NCBI RefSeq assembly: GCF_018139145.2
Contig: NC_059478.1
Location: 1,550,001 to 1,614,000, forward strand
Direction: 5' to 3'
Source of the DNA: Gymnogyps californianus
Taxonomy: Eukaryota; Chordata; Aves; Accipitriformes; Cathartidae
DNA: 64,000 bases
Shown here: in pieces, positions 23,985 through 35,896 of the stretch
Numbering within the stretch: position 1 is the stretch's first letter
Layout of the letters: every line of letters begins with the position of its first letter
Program-made: the position numbers and the translations under genes
Notes under the pieces: generated by a model
What the model saw: the letters and a program-made list of their open reading frames with translations, nothing else
Told to the model about the DNA's origin: nothing
The model's database searches: none

Positions 23985-26900
23985 CACGCGCTTGATCCAA
24001 GGACAACTGACTTGTCAAGGACTTCACTGAGGTAATGCTGAATCCCCCGATCACTTTTCCTTTTGGAGAACCAAACGGTTCTACTTGGCACGGCATCTGA
24101 CTGTCTTTACCTGGAATCTGCCTCTTTTTTAAGATATAACCAAGTACTTTGCACAGAGCAAGAGCCAGAGGGAGGGAAGAAAAAGCATTTGTCCACCATT
24201 GTTATTAAACAGCTACACAAGTATTTTTAATGAAAAAATGTCAGTAGCAATGAATTGTTCCAATACAGTTTCTATCAAATGAAAATATTATAAGGCAAAC
24301 TCTTAAATTCTAATTTGTTCATACTGTACATGTAGCTTTCACACTGGCATGAAGAATATTAGATCGAGTACAAAAGAAATGGAAATGAATGGCTGTAGAA
24401 AAAAAAAGTAATATCTTTGAAGTTCAGAATTTCTTATCATTCAAGGGAGTTAATGCAATTTACATTGACTGTGGTAAGTTATTAATAAAAAATACATTGA
24501 TCAGAAAACTTTTATATATTATGAACATTAGAATAATTTTACTTCACAGAGGTAGCAACTTATTAAAAGGAAAGAGATCTTCAGATGAAGTCTAAAGAAA
24601 CCATTCCTGTTTTCTTACTACATGTTCTTACACTTCTATATATAAAAGAGAAATAATAAGTGAAAGATTCCTCAACTGGGTTTTGATTGTAGCAGGAAAA
24701 CAAGACTTCTGGCATCCAACTGCATTATATTACTCTACACAGAAAAATTTTCACTGCACTATTACAGAAGTGAAGTGCAAAGAAACAAAATTTAAGTGCA
24801 GAAAAGGCTGACGGATTATTTCTGCCAATTTCATTATCATAAATCCAGACTAAGTCCATTAGCTCTCCTCTGAGTTGCTACTAGTTGCTATTCCCTTTCT
24901 AATAAAATTTGTCAGAAGAGTTGAATACCTGAATTGCTAATCCCAATAATTATTTCAATTACATTGGTACTTCCATTTGTGACACTGGAAATGTTAAGTC
25001 TGATTTGATGATTCATAAGAAATAATCCTTTTGCTCTACCTGAAGATAACTTCATGCTTTGTTTCCATCTATTCTGTAAAGGAATTTTGTAGGAGTGTTA
25101 TACATTTTATTGTATTTTATGCGGTATGCTATAAAATTTTTTTCTTCATGAAATTGATAAAAATTCAAGAGAAAGACTAAAACCTCTTAGAATATGAGGA
25201 GTTGTATGAGGAAGGAATAAAGTCTTATTGGTCTGTTATCAATCAAAATGTTTTTTGAGAACACTGAGAAGCCATTGATCGTCTCTCAGAACATTAAAAA
25301 ATGCATAAAACGCCTGGAGAACACTAGCTTTTAAAGGAATCTTAACTAGTCTTTGTTGACTGTGCAGATTTTTGCATTACTTGATAAAATGTCTGTAAGA
25401 CAGAATCAAAGGGTGAGGGCTGTAAATGTTCTATTAGAAAACATATAAAGTTTCTTAAGCCTGTGAATTCATAACTTTTGCTATGGAAAAATTCAGAGTT
25501 TCAGAATTTTCTATTTGAACTTTTACTATCAATAGCATTCAATTTACCTTAAATACTTGGAGTAGTAATCTTCTTTTTCTGTTGTTTCTCATCATGTTTC
25601 CAGTGTACCTTTCCTCTGAATTCTCCATCTTGAATGAAGCTATAGAATCTGCTTGTCATCTTGCAAACACCACTTACATTTCGGGTTGCTTCTACACAAA
25701 TTTACAAAGTCCCCAAATTCAGCGACACTTCTCTTCTGTTCTGCACGGTCCTGATGACTGGTGCAGTTAGCTCTTTCACCATTTGTCATTTTTCATATAT
25801 TCCCATTCCATTCCCTCCACTTGGAAGGCCCCAAAAAACCCTGTATCCGATAGACATGTTCGGAAAAGGATTTCAGAGATAACCTTTACATGCTGCTTTG
25901 GTAAACCTCAGGTTCTGCTCAGTATAATTCTTTCCTATAATTTTTTTTTTCCTCCTGATACTTCTTTTGGTCCATCGCTTTACTTCTATGTTGTTTCCCA
26001 TTTCTTCTGGTCCATTGTTTCTCCTCTTGCTTTGCACCTGGTCATCTTTTCCCTCCACTGTTTTCTTTCTCTGCCTTTCCATTCCTGTTTTGAGATTGCC
26101 AGCACACCTGCCACCTAACAGTCAGGTAGGAGTGATGTTTTTGTGCACAGTGCGCAACGTGCAGAGAAGTGATGGATGCACATAAAGTTGCTGGATTGGA
26201 CTGTGATCACTGAATCTGCCCAAGCAGGAATGAGCAATTGACACTACCAACTGAAAAAGCGGTCACAGAGTAAAAACACTTTTAAAACACAGGTTTAGCA
26301 AGTGAGTATATTTGTATGCCTTCCCTCAGAAGAGCCTCCTGGTCTTTTCCTAATATCAGATTTTATTTTTTATTGTTAACATCCTAGATGTCTTAAGATC
26401 TGGAAGTCTCAGAATGACCATGAACTTTCTCTGTGACTGTAAATAGTTATCGGTTCCTTTCTTGTTATTCATTTTCTAAAGAGCTGAGATCATCGCACAT
26501 TCCTCCCTTCCACTTTATCTCTCAGTTGTTTGTACTGATAATTCTTCAAGACAGCTCTTACCCCTCTTTATTCTTAAAAAAAAAAAAAAGTAAGGAAAAT
26601 AAGCTACTGGTATCAATTGTAGTCTCTACATGGTATAATAATCCATGAAATCTATTTAATCATTTACTTTTTTCCTTAAACTCTATTAAAATATCTACTC
26701 ATAAAAGTTAATAACTATGATATCAAAACCTGAGCAAACCATAACAAAATAAAAACATTACTATACCCAGGTAACTTAAAATCAAACCCACTTTTATTTC
26801 TCCATAAGGTTCACATGGAATGTAGACAAAAGTTTCAATTCATTAGATGTAGTGTTATCAGCCCAGTAGGAAACCATTCTCACTCACAAGAACGGACAGT

Positions 26901-27579
26901 ATTTTGTAGTACATACCCAGCAGAAAAAAGTAATAACAAAGATCACACAAACTAGTGTAGTTTTCCAGAAATCTGTATCCTTCCACAGTAAGATTCAAAC
27001 TTATGTGTTCTTTTCCTTAGGTGATCTATTTCCAAAATTATTCTGCACTTTATAACAAAGCAACTATCTCCACGAAAGACTATGTACCATATAGAAATAC
27101 AATACAAAGGAATCATAAAATCTGACCAGATAAGCTTCATTTTGTACTTGTCGCAGCTGAAGTGATTAAAGTGGAAACAAAAATATATGCAAGGCAAAGG
27201 AACAGTTCATTATTCTCAGGAAGTGACAGTGCAACTAAATCTACACAGGGAATTTATTTAATTGATAGGTGCTATTTCGCAGTTCTAATGCCTGCTTACT
27301 AATTACAAGAAAACCAGCTAGCCCCCTGAGCCAATTAAAGGTGTGATATAAGTGATGTTGAAAGATTTGCCAGCGGACTTCCTTTCATTTTATCCCTATT
27401 TCTATTGTCTTCCACTTCTTACAAAAGTCAGAGAAAACTCTATGCAGGAGGTCTGGGTAAGACGAAAATAAAACTTCTGTTAAGCAGGAATGATTCAATT
27501 GACTTCAATATGATTAGGATTAGGTCTTGGGATCTCTTAATTTTAGTCTTACAAATTCCCTCTAGCAAATTAGGAAAGG
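23985..27579. other. Noncoding DNA
   Basis: No gene was identified. The part 25560-26130 is pyrimidine-rich on the + strand with overlapping short frames (62-111 codons) lacking domains. Poly-A occurs near 26576-26588. The segment around 27245-27390 resembles a conserved noncoding element in composition, which is untested. Confidence 0.45.
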
Positions 27580-27755
27580 ATTTATTAGGTAATATTCAAA
27601 ATTCAACTGGGTATATTAAAAACTTAGCTGGGTATTACCCTGAGCAACCTGATCTAATGTTGGAGCTGGTCTTGTTTTGAGCAGGTGGTTTGAACAGATG
27701 ATTATCAGAGGTCTTTCCTCAAAAAAATCAACAAAAACCTCAAGCCTCCAGAAAA
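27580..27755 (+). mobile_element. CR1 LINE 3' tail
   Basis: The terminal part of a CR1 copy. It has 'aatattcaaaattcaactgg' near 27590, 'ctgagcaacctgatctaatg' near 27640, 'gttttgagcaggtggtttga' near 27673 and 'agatgattatcagaggtctt' near 27695. These are eroded forms of the standard CR1 3' end, in the right order and spacing. Only the last 170 bases or so remain. Confidence 0.85.
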
Positions 27756-28064
27756 AAACTCAATTACTGTAATTAATTCTTATAACTCGAACATGAAGTA
27801 TTATTTTCCACATTCTCACAGGGAGAAAGAGATTTGGGCTCTTCTGATAGGCAGCTTCTAACCTAAATTTTATATTACGCCACCTTTCTCTTATTTTCTG
27901 GCTTTGTCCATGCTAGCACTATTTCAAGTTTCATGCTCATGATAATCAAAGCAGCATGATAACAATAATTGTTGTCCTCATTATTTCCAGCTTCATTTTC
28001 TTTAAGAGCTACTATACTCATAAAAGTTTTAATTTGCCTATCGGTGTGATGCAAAACTTAATTG
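27756..28064. other. Noncoding spacer
   Basis: AT-rich DNA between the CR1 tail and dispersed repeat copy C. Nothing recognisable. Confidence 0.5.
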
Positions 28065-28580
28065 TGATAGTAAAACAGGTAACAACAGATGATTGGCATT
28101 AAATATGGAGAAAGTCAAAGAGATTACCTTGGGGTGACTTGACCAATGAGACCGTTGGTGGCTTATGCCAACCATCCAAGATAGAAAGCAATAAATAGTG
28201 AAAATACTTTGGCTTGTGTAGAACATCTACCCATTGTAGTTTTACACCCTGCAGGAGTGCAAGCCTGCACTTGGACCATTACTTGCAGAGGCCAGACCAC
28301 CAGCAAGGACTGGAGACATTGAGTGGTCAGATACGAGCGCCCTGGTTGCCTGGGTCCATGCTATAGGTCCTGGCTAGGCCAGAGGGGCAGGGCCTGGGTT
28401 GGTATGAGTGTGCGCTCTGCCCAGGATGTGTGTGTGTGTGTCACTGAACAGAAATCTTAGAATAGAAATCACTATCCACCTTTTACACTCATCTCAGTTA
28501 AATAAATCTAAAATTTTATGTCACCAAGAATTGGCATTTTATTCTTGTGACTACCTCACTCCTGAATTCCATCACTGTAA
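28065..28580 (+). repeat. Dispersed repeat family 2, copy C (LTR-like)
   Basis: Aligns by eye on the same strand with 46937-47415. Both start TGATAG followed by A-rich bases, share a 'tatggagaa..tcaa.gagatt' block (28104 and 46977) and an 'agaaag.aataaa.agtgaaaa' block (28180 and 47053). Both also share 'gaacaga..tctt.aattagaaatcact'-like sequence (28447 and 47280), an AATAAA (28501 and 47338) and a T-rich end with a 'ttcttg' block (28543 and 47380). A TG start, one AATAAA in the last fifth and a size near 500 bp suggest a solo LTR. Divergence is considerable, with indels in the middle. A TG dinucleotide stretch lies at 28428-28441. No family name can be given. Confidence 0.65.
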
Positions 28581-31109
28581 GTCTTGTTGTAGAACAAATA
28601 CTGCCAGTGCTTCCAGCTGCTACTCAATGGACAGACTACTGAACTCGTTCCTTTTTTCACTCTTAACTATTATGAACCTACCAGATAGCAGAAATGACAA
28701 TATAAAACATTAAGGTTTGTGTCTACATTAAAGCACCAGATATACATGTAACTGCACAATTCTGTGTGGCCTCCAGCAAAAAATGCCAAAATCTCTGCTC
28801 TTCTAGATATCTGGATCCCAAAGAGGACTCCGAAGCAACAGGATAGTACTGCAATTTGTTATTTTTATTCAGGCACACCCCTACAGTACTTAACGAATCA
28901 CTACTAGATTTTACCATCAACTTTGGACTAATGAACATTGACAAACAGGAAATTACTCATCCTGTCAGATTTGACAAATATAAGTCATATCATTATGTGA
29001 AAGAAGTGTTGGTAGTTGCTATCGGTCTGTTTTCTGTGCTAGCAGCATAACTGTGGCTGTCGTGAATTATAAGCTGATTTCCACTGTCCCTTAATAAATT
29101 TTATTTTACCTATCATTTGAACAGATGGACTTCCTGTAGCACACGTGATTCTCACACGGATGGAAGGGGAGAAAGACAATCCAGTGTCACTTTTTGAGGC
29201 ACAGTCATGTGATTGTCGGGGCTTTTTAATCTGAGGCAAAACATGTTAAGGTGTCACACAAAACCCAGTTGGAAGAGTTTGTTTCTTTGTTATCATACCT
29301 TAGATGATAGGCACGGTGCTTTTACTATTTGTCACTATAAATAGTATCCTTTTCTTTCCAGAAATGCATGGATACATTTAGATTTTGACTACTAAAGAGA
29401 AGGTGTTCAGAATATACACCTTAATCTGTTTTTACATTTCAGGATTTATAGAAAAACTGCTAACTCTGTAATGAAGAATACTTGTAAACAAATACTTAGG
29501 AAGAATTTTTTTTTAATTAATTGAAGCAGAGGTAATAAATATGTATTTCCCTCACTATTTAGTATAGTGTCTCAATATATTTTTTAGGAAGACACATATT
29601 TCATTTCTGGTAAGTTTTCTATGTTGTCCAGTAGTCACTGACAAATTTGTCAGAAGAAATGCAAAAATAGGACTCTGGAAAAGTCTGTGTATTTTTACGT
29701 GCTCCAATAGAGATTTTGTTCTCACAGAGATTATATCCTGACCCCACCCTAGCATTTCCCCATCCTCAAAAAACCATTATATCCCCAAATAAGGTTAGGA
29801 TAACTTTTTCTAAAAAGACACTTTGTGATAGCTCCAGCAGAAATAGCCTTTTTCTTTGAACGTCATAGTGATAAATAGTCAGCAGGTATAAATCAGTATT
29901 AAGTAAGTGAGCAGAACTAGGCCAACATATGTTATTGCTGAACACTTTCAAATTCTCAATCTGAATTCTAAGTAACGGGGAAAAATGACTTAAGAATGAA
30001 GTCTTCTCCATTCTGCACCATTTTCCAGTTTTCTCAACCCAGACTTGACATCAGTGTAGTACAGAGGAAAAATTAGCTCAGGAGCGGTCAGTCCTGGGCC
30101 TCTCCTGAAACATCCTACTGCCTTGGCTCCCACAACAGCTATTACAATGGGGAATTCTGTATCACGCTTTTTTTTTCCTCTTTTTTTTTTTTTTTTTTTA
30201 AACCCGGAAAGAAAGAAACAAGTAATTTAGATCTAGGTGGACATAAATTGTTGACATTAGAAAAAGGTCTATGACCATGCTCAATTCTTTCAGTTAATCT
30301 ACTCTCCAGATTTTTTTATAGTCTGAACTTGGAACAAAAGTAACAGAAGTTTCTTAATTACTCTTTTCTAATGATAACATTTGTCCTCATTGTTTACACT
30401 AGGGAATGTTTATCAGATTAGTCCCAAAACCAGAGTTAAAACTTTTATAACTGATAGGGCAGAAAATTGGAATAAAGCAGGTATTTTAACTGGATTGGCT
30501 CTCTACTAGCAGATTGGAACTGCGTTTGTAGTCAGACTCCACGACACATGATATATAGGGCATTTTGCATAACAGATGGAATACAATCTAATGTAACAGA
30601 TGAGGAAGAAGGCAGATTTTTCTTTGCCATTCCTATTGTCCAAATCAGGTTTTCCAACAAGGCATTCTGAATAAGTAAAACAGTTACTGAATCATTCATA
30701 TTTTTCTCAAATTACCTAAGTAAAATCTAAGAACACAAGAAGCAGCTCTATGATCGCCTCAAGCTCTTCAATGAAAACCATAAGGACAGAAGCTGCTGCT
30801 ACTACCTCATTTCAGTGAGCCTTTTTTCCCTGAACTAACGATTTGCATTTTTACATAAATCTGTAACCCTCCTTTCAGAGCCGTGCAGAAAGGAAACACT
30901 GCATCGTATTTACATGCTGGAAGTATACTCGGGTTTGGACAAACCTACCTACACTGCTGAATGCATCCTGGACAGATGGTTTCATGACTTTGTCCCCCAC
31001 TGCTTACTTTAAGGAAAAAGGTAGCAGATCTGCAGTCTGTATCCTTGCCTTCGCGTAATGAGCTGGCACGAGAGAGTATTTCAGCTTTTTATAGTTCAGT
31101 CTATGACCA
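28581..31109. other. Noncoding DNA
   Basis: AT-rich with no recognisable gene or element. A T-rich homopolymer tract at 30168-30199, broken by one CCTC, might be a retrotransposed tail on the minus strand, but no gene-like sequence lies next to it. Confidence 0.5.
30168..30199. repeat. Poly-T tract
   Basis: Two T runs interrupted by CCTC, about 32 bases long. This is simple sequence and possibly an oligo-A tail on the opposite strand. Confidence 0.7.
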
Positions 31110-31325
31110 TGTTGTGGTTTAACCCCAGTAGACAGCTCAGCCTCACACAGATGCTCGCTCACTCCCCCGCAGCAGGACGGAGGGGAGAATCAGAAGGGTA
31201 AAAGTGCCAAAACTTGTGGGTTGAGATAAAGAGAGTTTCATAGGTAAAGCAAAAGCTGCACATGCAAGCAAAGCAGAATAAGGAATTCATTCACTCCTTC
31301 ACATCAGCAGGCAGGTGTACAGACT
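31110..31325 (-). mobile_element. Antisense LTR fragment (U5 end)
   Basis: The + strand starts tgttgtggtttaaccccagt, which I recognise as the reverse complement of the U5 terminus of a widespread bird LTR ending ...ggggttaaaccacaaca. The conserved aacttgtgggttgagataaa block follows near 31212, then a 'aaagcaaaagctgcaca' block near 31247 and 'cattcactccttc' near 31288. Similarity stops near 31325, so U3 is missing and this is a truncated copy. Its U5 has the same plan as the LTRs at 8348 and 12334. Confidence 0.8.
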
Positions 31326-32065
31326 GGTAATCTGTAAACCTGCATCATAGCTGTTATACCTCATCAGTGAAAAAGCTGCAATATCATTATTTGTCCTTTC
31401 TTGTGCCTCTGACTGCTATAATTCATGTCTCTGGTTGTTAACTCTGATCCTCAGAGCTGGTCATGATTACTGGTCAAGCGACTTTGCAAAAGTCTCCGGT
31501 ATTATATGATTTTGCAATTTTGATATTTATAAGTTTAAGTTTTTTGGTTGGTTTCTCAGTACAAATCATTGCAGTTTGCTACCTGTTATTTTTGGTTATG
31601 TGTTGCACACCCATCCAGTTAATTAAAACAAGATGTTTATTATTACCAGATTTTGTGGTTCTTAGAATGGATATCTACCATTCTGTCTTATTGCTTTGCA
31701 GTAATATTTCATTTTTTGTCCACCTCCATACAGTGTGCTTTGAAATTAGTAAAATGATGAAATGAAAGGAAACTGATGAAAGAAACACTTGATTTATGAA
31801 GTATAAATCAGTCAGGAATGATTTTTAAGAAAACACTATTGTCAGTATATAGAATTTTCTGCTGCTGAAGATCGTCAAAAGTAAAAGGAAAGCAGCAGAA
31901 CATCCACAGTTGTGATTGCTGCAACTTGATCAGAAAAATGAACGTGCAGTATCAGTAGATCATCCAAAGTAAGCTTGCAAAGAATAGTCCTCTTACGTTG
32001 AAATGTTACTTCAAGAAATAAAAATTTTCTTTATGAACACTGATATTGTCAAGAATTCAGTGTGG
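31326..32065. other. Noncoding spacer
   Basis: AT-rich. A 100-codon hydrophobic frame at 31463-31765 (+) has no domain and is most simply explained by T-rich composition. Confidence 0.45.
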
Positions 32066-32375
32066 TGATGTGAAGGCGGTGTGTTCAAGACAATCCTACC
32101 TGTAAGTTTTCGCAAGTTAAGCAAGGTCACTTATGCTCAGCGCTTGAATAGAAGCCCTCTGTCAATGTCATTAGTAGCTGAGGAGGAGAACTCTGTCCTG
32201 TAAGTCAATTCTGAAAGAGGTGTCAGGCAATATTTAAGGAACTTCTGTTGTTTCTGAGGGTCATCTTTCAGACGGAATGCAAAGCCCAAGTATTGATGGT
32301 ACACAGTAGTTAAATACCCCTTCGAGGAATTAGCTTATTAACCTTGTGTCCTGGCTAAATCCCAATTTCAGCAAT
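32066..32375 (+). repeat. 5S rRNA-derived SINE relic
   Basis: The segment ttcgcaagttaagcaaggtc at 32109-32128, followed by cgcttgaatagaagccc at 32141-32157, matches base by base the internal promoter part of vertebrate 5S rRNA (gctaagcagggtc ... acttggatgggagacc), with scattered changes. About 200 bases downstream, taaccttgtgtcctggctaa at 32338-32357 resembles the tail phrase (ccggtgtcctggccaaattccc) that I recall from vertebrate 5S-derived SINEs, preceded by 'ctttcagacggaatg' near 32268. The order of 5S head then tail is that of a SINE3-type element, such as the 5S-Sauria or AmnSINE groups. Such SINEs are not recently active in birds, so this would be very old. The subfamily is uncertain. 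Confidence 0.6.
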
Positions 32376-35300
32376 TAAAAATTTGCTTTCTGAAGTTCTC
32401 TCTGCAGATTTAATGCAGCACATGATTAATAAGTTCCTGTCTTAAACTGCGGTTCTATTTTTACTGAGAAATGTTTAAGGGCAGTTGTGTTCCACTCTAG
32501 GGATGAAGAAATGGATTCAGATCTCCTTTTTCAGGAGGTACAGCAGATGCTATTTAAATAGAAGACACTAGCATGAACATCATCTTCATGCACATAAGAA
32601 TCAGAAAGAGTCTGTAAAGTTTTTAAAAAACATTTACCAGGTAAGCTCAAAGGAAAAACAACAAAAGCATAATAGAAGCAACTGATTAAAATACTGGAGT
32701 TTTAACTGCAAAATTGTCATAGCTATTGCATTTCCAAATCATACCTGCATTATCTTTACATCTCAGAACAATAAAACCCAGCAGAATCAAAAGAGTAACT
32801 TGAGAAAAAGTAGTTGGTTCACTTACACTAAAAGAATCATGCTGATTATGTTTTCTTTCTTTGCATCTACTACTTTTTTTTAATATAGTCAAAGGAAAAG
32901 AGAGGGAGGAGACAGGAGCAGCTGTGTCCCAGTCTAACAAATTATGAAGTTATTTGAAAGAGCATATTGAAACATTCTTATTTATGAAATCTCTATTTAT
33001 ATATCAGTTTCATTTGAGGAAAGGGTTCAGGTTATGTGAATGTCATATTTTATTAAGTACTGCACTCTGAGTTTATTTCTAATTCCTCTCTGCATCAAAT
33101 TAAAGAGAGCACATGGTTATAACTTTGATTTCTTAATTTCATGAAAATTACCCAACCAACATTTGGTCTCTTGACCAAATGAGTATGTCAGTGGTTGATT
33201 ACAGATTAATGATATATTTTTCAAAAGTGTGGCGATTTCTATTAAAATTTCGTCCAGTAAAATTTAGGATGTTTAGTTAAAAAATAGGAAAATCGAATTT
33301 ATTCTTTCAAACTTTCTTAGCACACATGGCTACTTCTTATTAAACATCCTAAGAATACTTAAACTCTTAAGAGGAAAAAAAAAAAAAATCTGTGTTCTGG
33401 GTTACAGAATTGCTCAGCTGCTGTGTATGGGCTGATCTTTCAAGCACAGCATGAAGTGACTGCTAATCAAATGTGCCTCAAGGCAGTAGACACTAAAATA
33501 TTAAAGCTGGTTTATTCAGGGTCTCTCCATTTTTTAATTTAACTTTGGCTGGTACTAAATCAAACTGCCTTTAAAAGTATTATTTAAGCAACCCAAAGCA
33601 TTAACAAAGCATCCATTATGATCTGGGTTTATATAATTAAAATATATTTGAAATTTTGGAAAATAAATAGAATAATTTATCAAATCTAATCTGCATGATA
33701 ATGCCACTGTGTTAAAACAATAAAGACGTATGTGTCCTCTGTGTCTCTTGTGTGCTACTAGTGGGTTTGCAGGTCTGTCTAGAAGGCAGGAAGACCATAG
33801 ATCTTAAGTTGGGAAACACAAAGAGTAACTCATCTTTCTGTTCAAAATGTCAGATGAGGTTCTGACTAAATAGGTTTGCATACCTAGTACCAGCTTTCGG
33901 CACCAAAATAAACCTTGAGATTTGATTCTTGAAGCACATTGCACAACCTGAGATTCTACCATGTAATGCCTCCTTTGAGCTGCAAACTCTTTCCAAAACA
34001 GATAATCTTTTCTCTGGTCCTTTCCACCCAGTCATTGATTCTAGGAAATTAATCAGTGGGAGAGTCCACTGTCCCTCACAACTTTTTCTAGTTAATTTTG
34101 CCTGTCTTAATCCCCTAGACATTGCTCATTATATTTCTGCTAAGAGATTTTTCTACCTGTCATCAGATATCTCTTTCTCATGTAGGGAGCTGTACATTAA
34201 TCAATTCACCTATTTGTTTTATCTTGAATAAGTTAGACTTTCCTAGGTGTTTTTACTATGACACATTTTCCAGAAACACTTTTTTTGGACCATTTTTTAA
34301 CTATATTCTTGAACTGTAAACACCAGAGCTAGGAACCAAGTTTATGTACCTATCACGGTACCTAGGATTATCATCTCAGTCCTACTCTTGCTGTTATCCT
34401 ACATAGTCTTCCAGGACCAAACTGACCTGAAGTCTTGTGCTTGAAGTTTATACTCAACCAGCTATACGTCACAGTTTACACTTACATATGATTGCCTCTG
34501 CATTACAGGGTAGTCTCCCTTTTTCCCTGAACTTCATTCCCACATGTGTTCTACACTTTCTCCTCTCAGATGTATAATCTTATGCTACATTTGGCAGCCT
34601 AAAGAGTCCCTTAAGCCCCTGCTTAACAGATAGATCACCATCATCATTTTCCTGAACACCAATAAGTGAATATTTTGCATATATTGCTGCAATCAGATGC
34701 TTGAATTATATTATTTTTAGTAGACTGGTCTTTTAATAGCCTGTAATGTAAAGATGTTATGGAGGTGACTGTGCTAAAAAGTGTCTGAGAACTCCTACAG
34801 TGGATTGCCAATTCAAAATCCTCTAAGCACTCATGAACGTAATATTATCTCTTCATCCCAGTCAATTTTCTGCCTGAATATTTACTGAATACTAAATGCA
34901 TATCCAAGTCAGTGGTCATGAAAGTAAAGGAAGAAGCAGGACATAATCCATGCTTTTTCCTCCTTGTCATTGGGTTAATATATGACACAGACAGCTGTAA
35001 AACTCACTTAAGGATTGGGTTAATATAAATTGCATATATTCTTTGAAGTGATCTCCTCATATAAATATACACAAAATTTCCAATTGATTTTGGGGCACTT
35101 TGCACTAGAAACACACAGATATTAGATATTTGAAACTATTAGTCTCTTTCTTGGTATTTTAGATCACCAATGAGCCAAATTTACAATAAAGGTGGGCTCT
35201 TCATTACAAAAAGATCATTTTTCCTTGGTTTCATAACACAATCCTATCAATTTTCCCAAGCTTTCCTTGACAGATATGTAGCTTGAATGCACCATAATTA

Positions 35301-35868
35301 GTAAAAATAATACTTGCTTGCTGCAGGTGAAGAAGCCAGGTTTTCTGTGTGTATGCATAATTACATTAGTGATGATTGTTTAGCATTATTATAGTTTAGG
35401 TAAAATGTTCTAAATTTCCCTAGTAAAACAATCTAACCTAAAATATTTGTAGTGCTATGGGTCATAGATATTTCTGCTGTCAGTTCTCCTAAATGAATTG
35501 TCCTCTGTTGTTATTTTCCAGATTAAATTGTGTTTGAGACAAGAAAACACAACAGTGGGATTTGCACTGTAAGCAGAGACTTTGTACACATATCGAGTAG
35601 AAAACTCAAGCAAATAAAACAGAGACCAATCAAGCTTTACAAAAACATTTTAGAGCCTTCCTAATTTTCTCATTGCAAAAGGTTTTATAAAGTTTATTTC
35701 TAAGAAATGAAATTTCTTTTTCATCTTTCTTTCCCCTTTTGTTCTTTTCCCTCAAGCCAATATATCAATAGAGCATATTTCAGAGACATCAAATTTTACA
35801 ACACTGCCAGTATCTGAGATCTCATACCAAAGAATCAGTATGAAAAAGAAAACAGCAGCTAAAAAGAA
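32376..35868. other. Noncoding AT-rich DNA
   Basis: No coding region or mobile element was found. The part 33395-33720 is rich in TAATTA, TTAAT and CATTA motifs and resembles a conserved noncoding element. A poly-A run is at 33377-33389. Short frames of 62-100 codons at 33850-34320 carry no domain. Confidence 0.45.
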
Positions 35869-35896
35869 GATAGATAGATAGATAGATAGATAGATA
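35869..35896. repeat. (GATA)7 microsatellite
   Basis: Seven perfect GATA units, 28 bases, bounded by AT-rich unique sequence. Probably length-polymorphic. Confidence 0.95.

Noticed and set aside
25582..26185. Cluster of overlapping + strand frames of 62-111 codons
   Set aside because: Pyrimidine-rich strand bias explains the lack of stops. No domains and no start or splice evidence.
30168..30199. Oligo-A tail of a processed pseudogene on the minus strand
   Set aside because: No gene-like sequence adjoins it and no flanking duplication was found.
31463..31765. 100-codon hydrophobic frame suggestive of membrane helices
   Set aside because: T-rich composition alone gives such a translation. 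No family recognised.
32109..32157. A functional 5S rRNA gene
   Set aside because: Only the internal promoter part matches, with several changes. The 5' and 3' ends of 5S RNA and the T-run terminator are missing, so a SINE-derived relic fits better.
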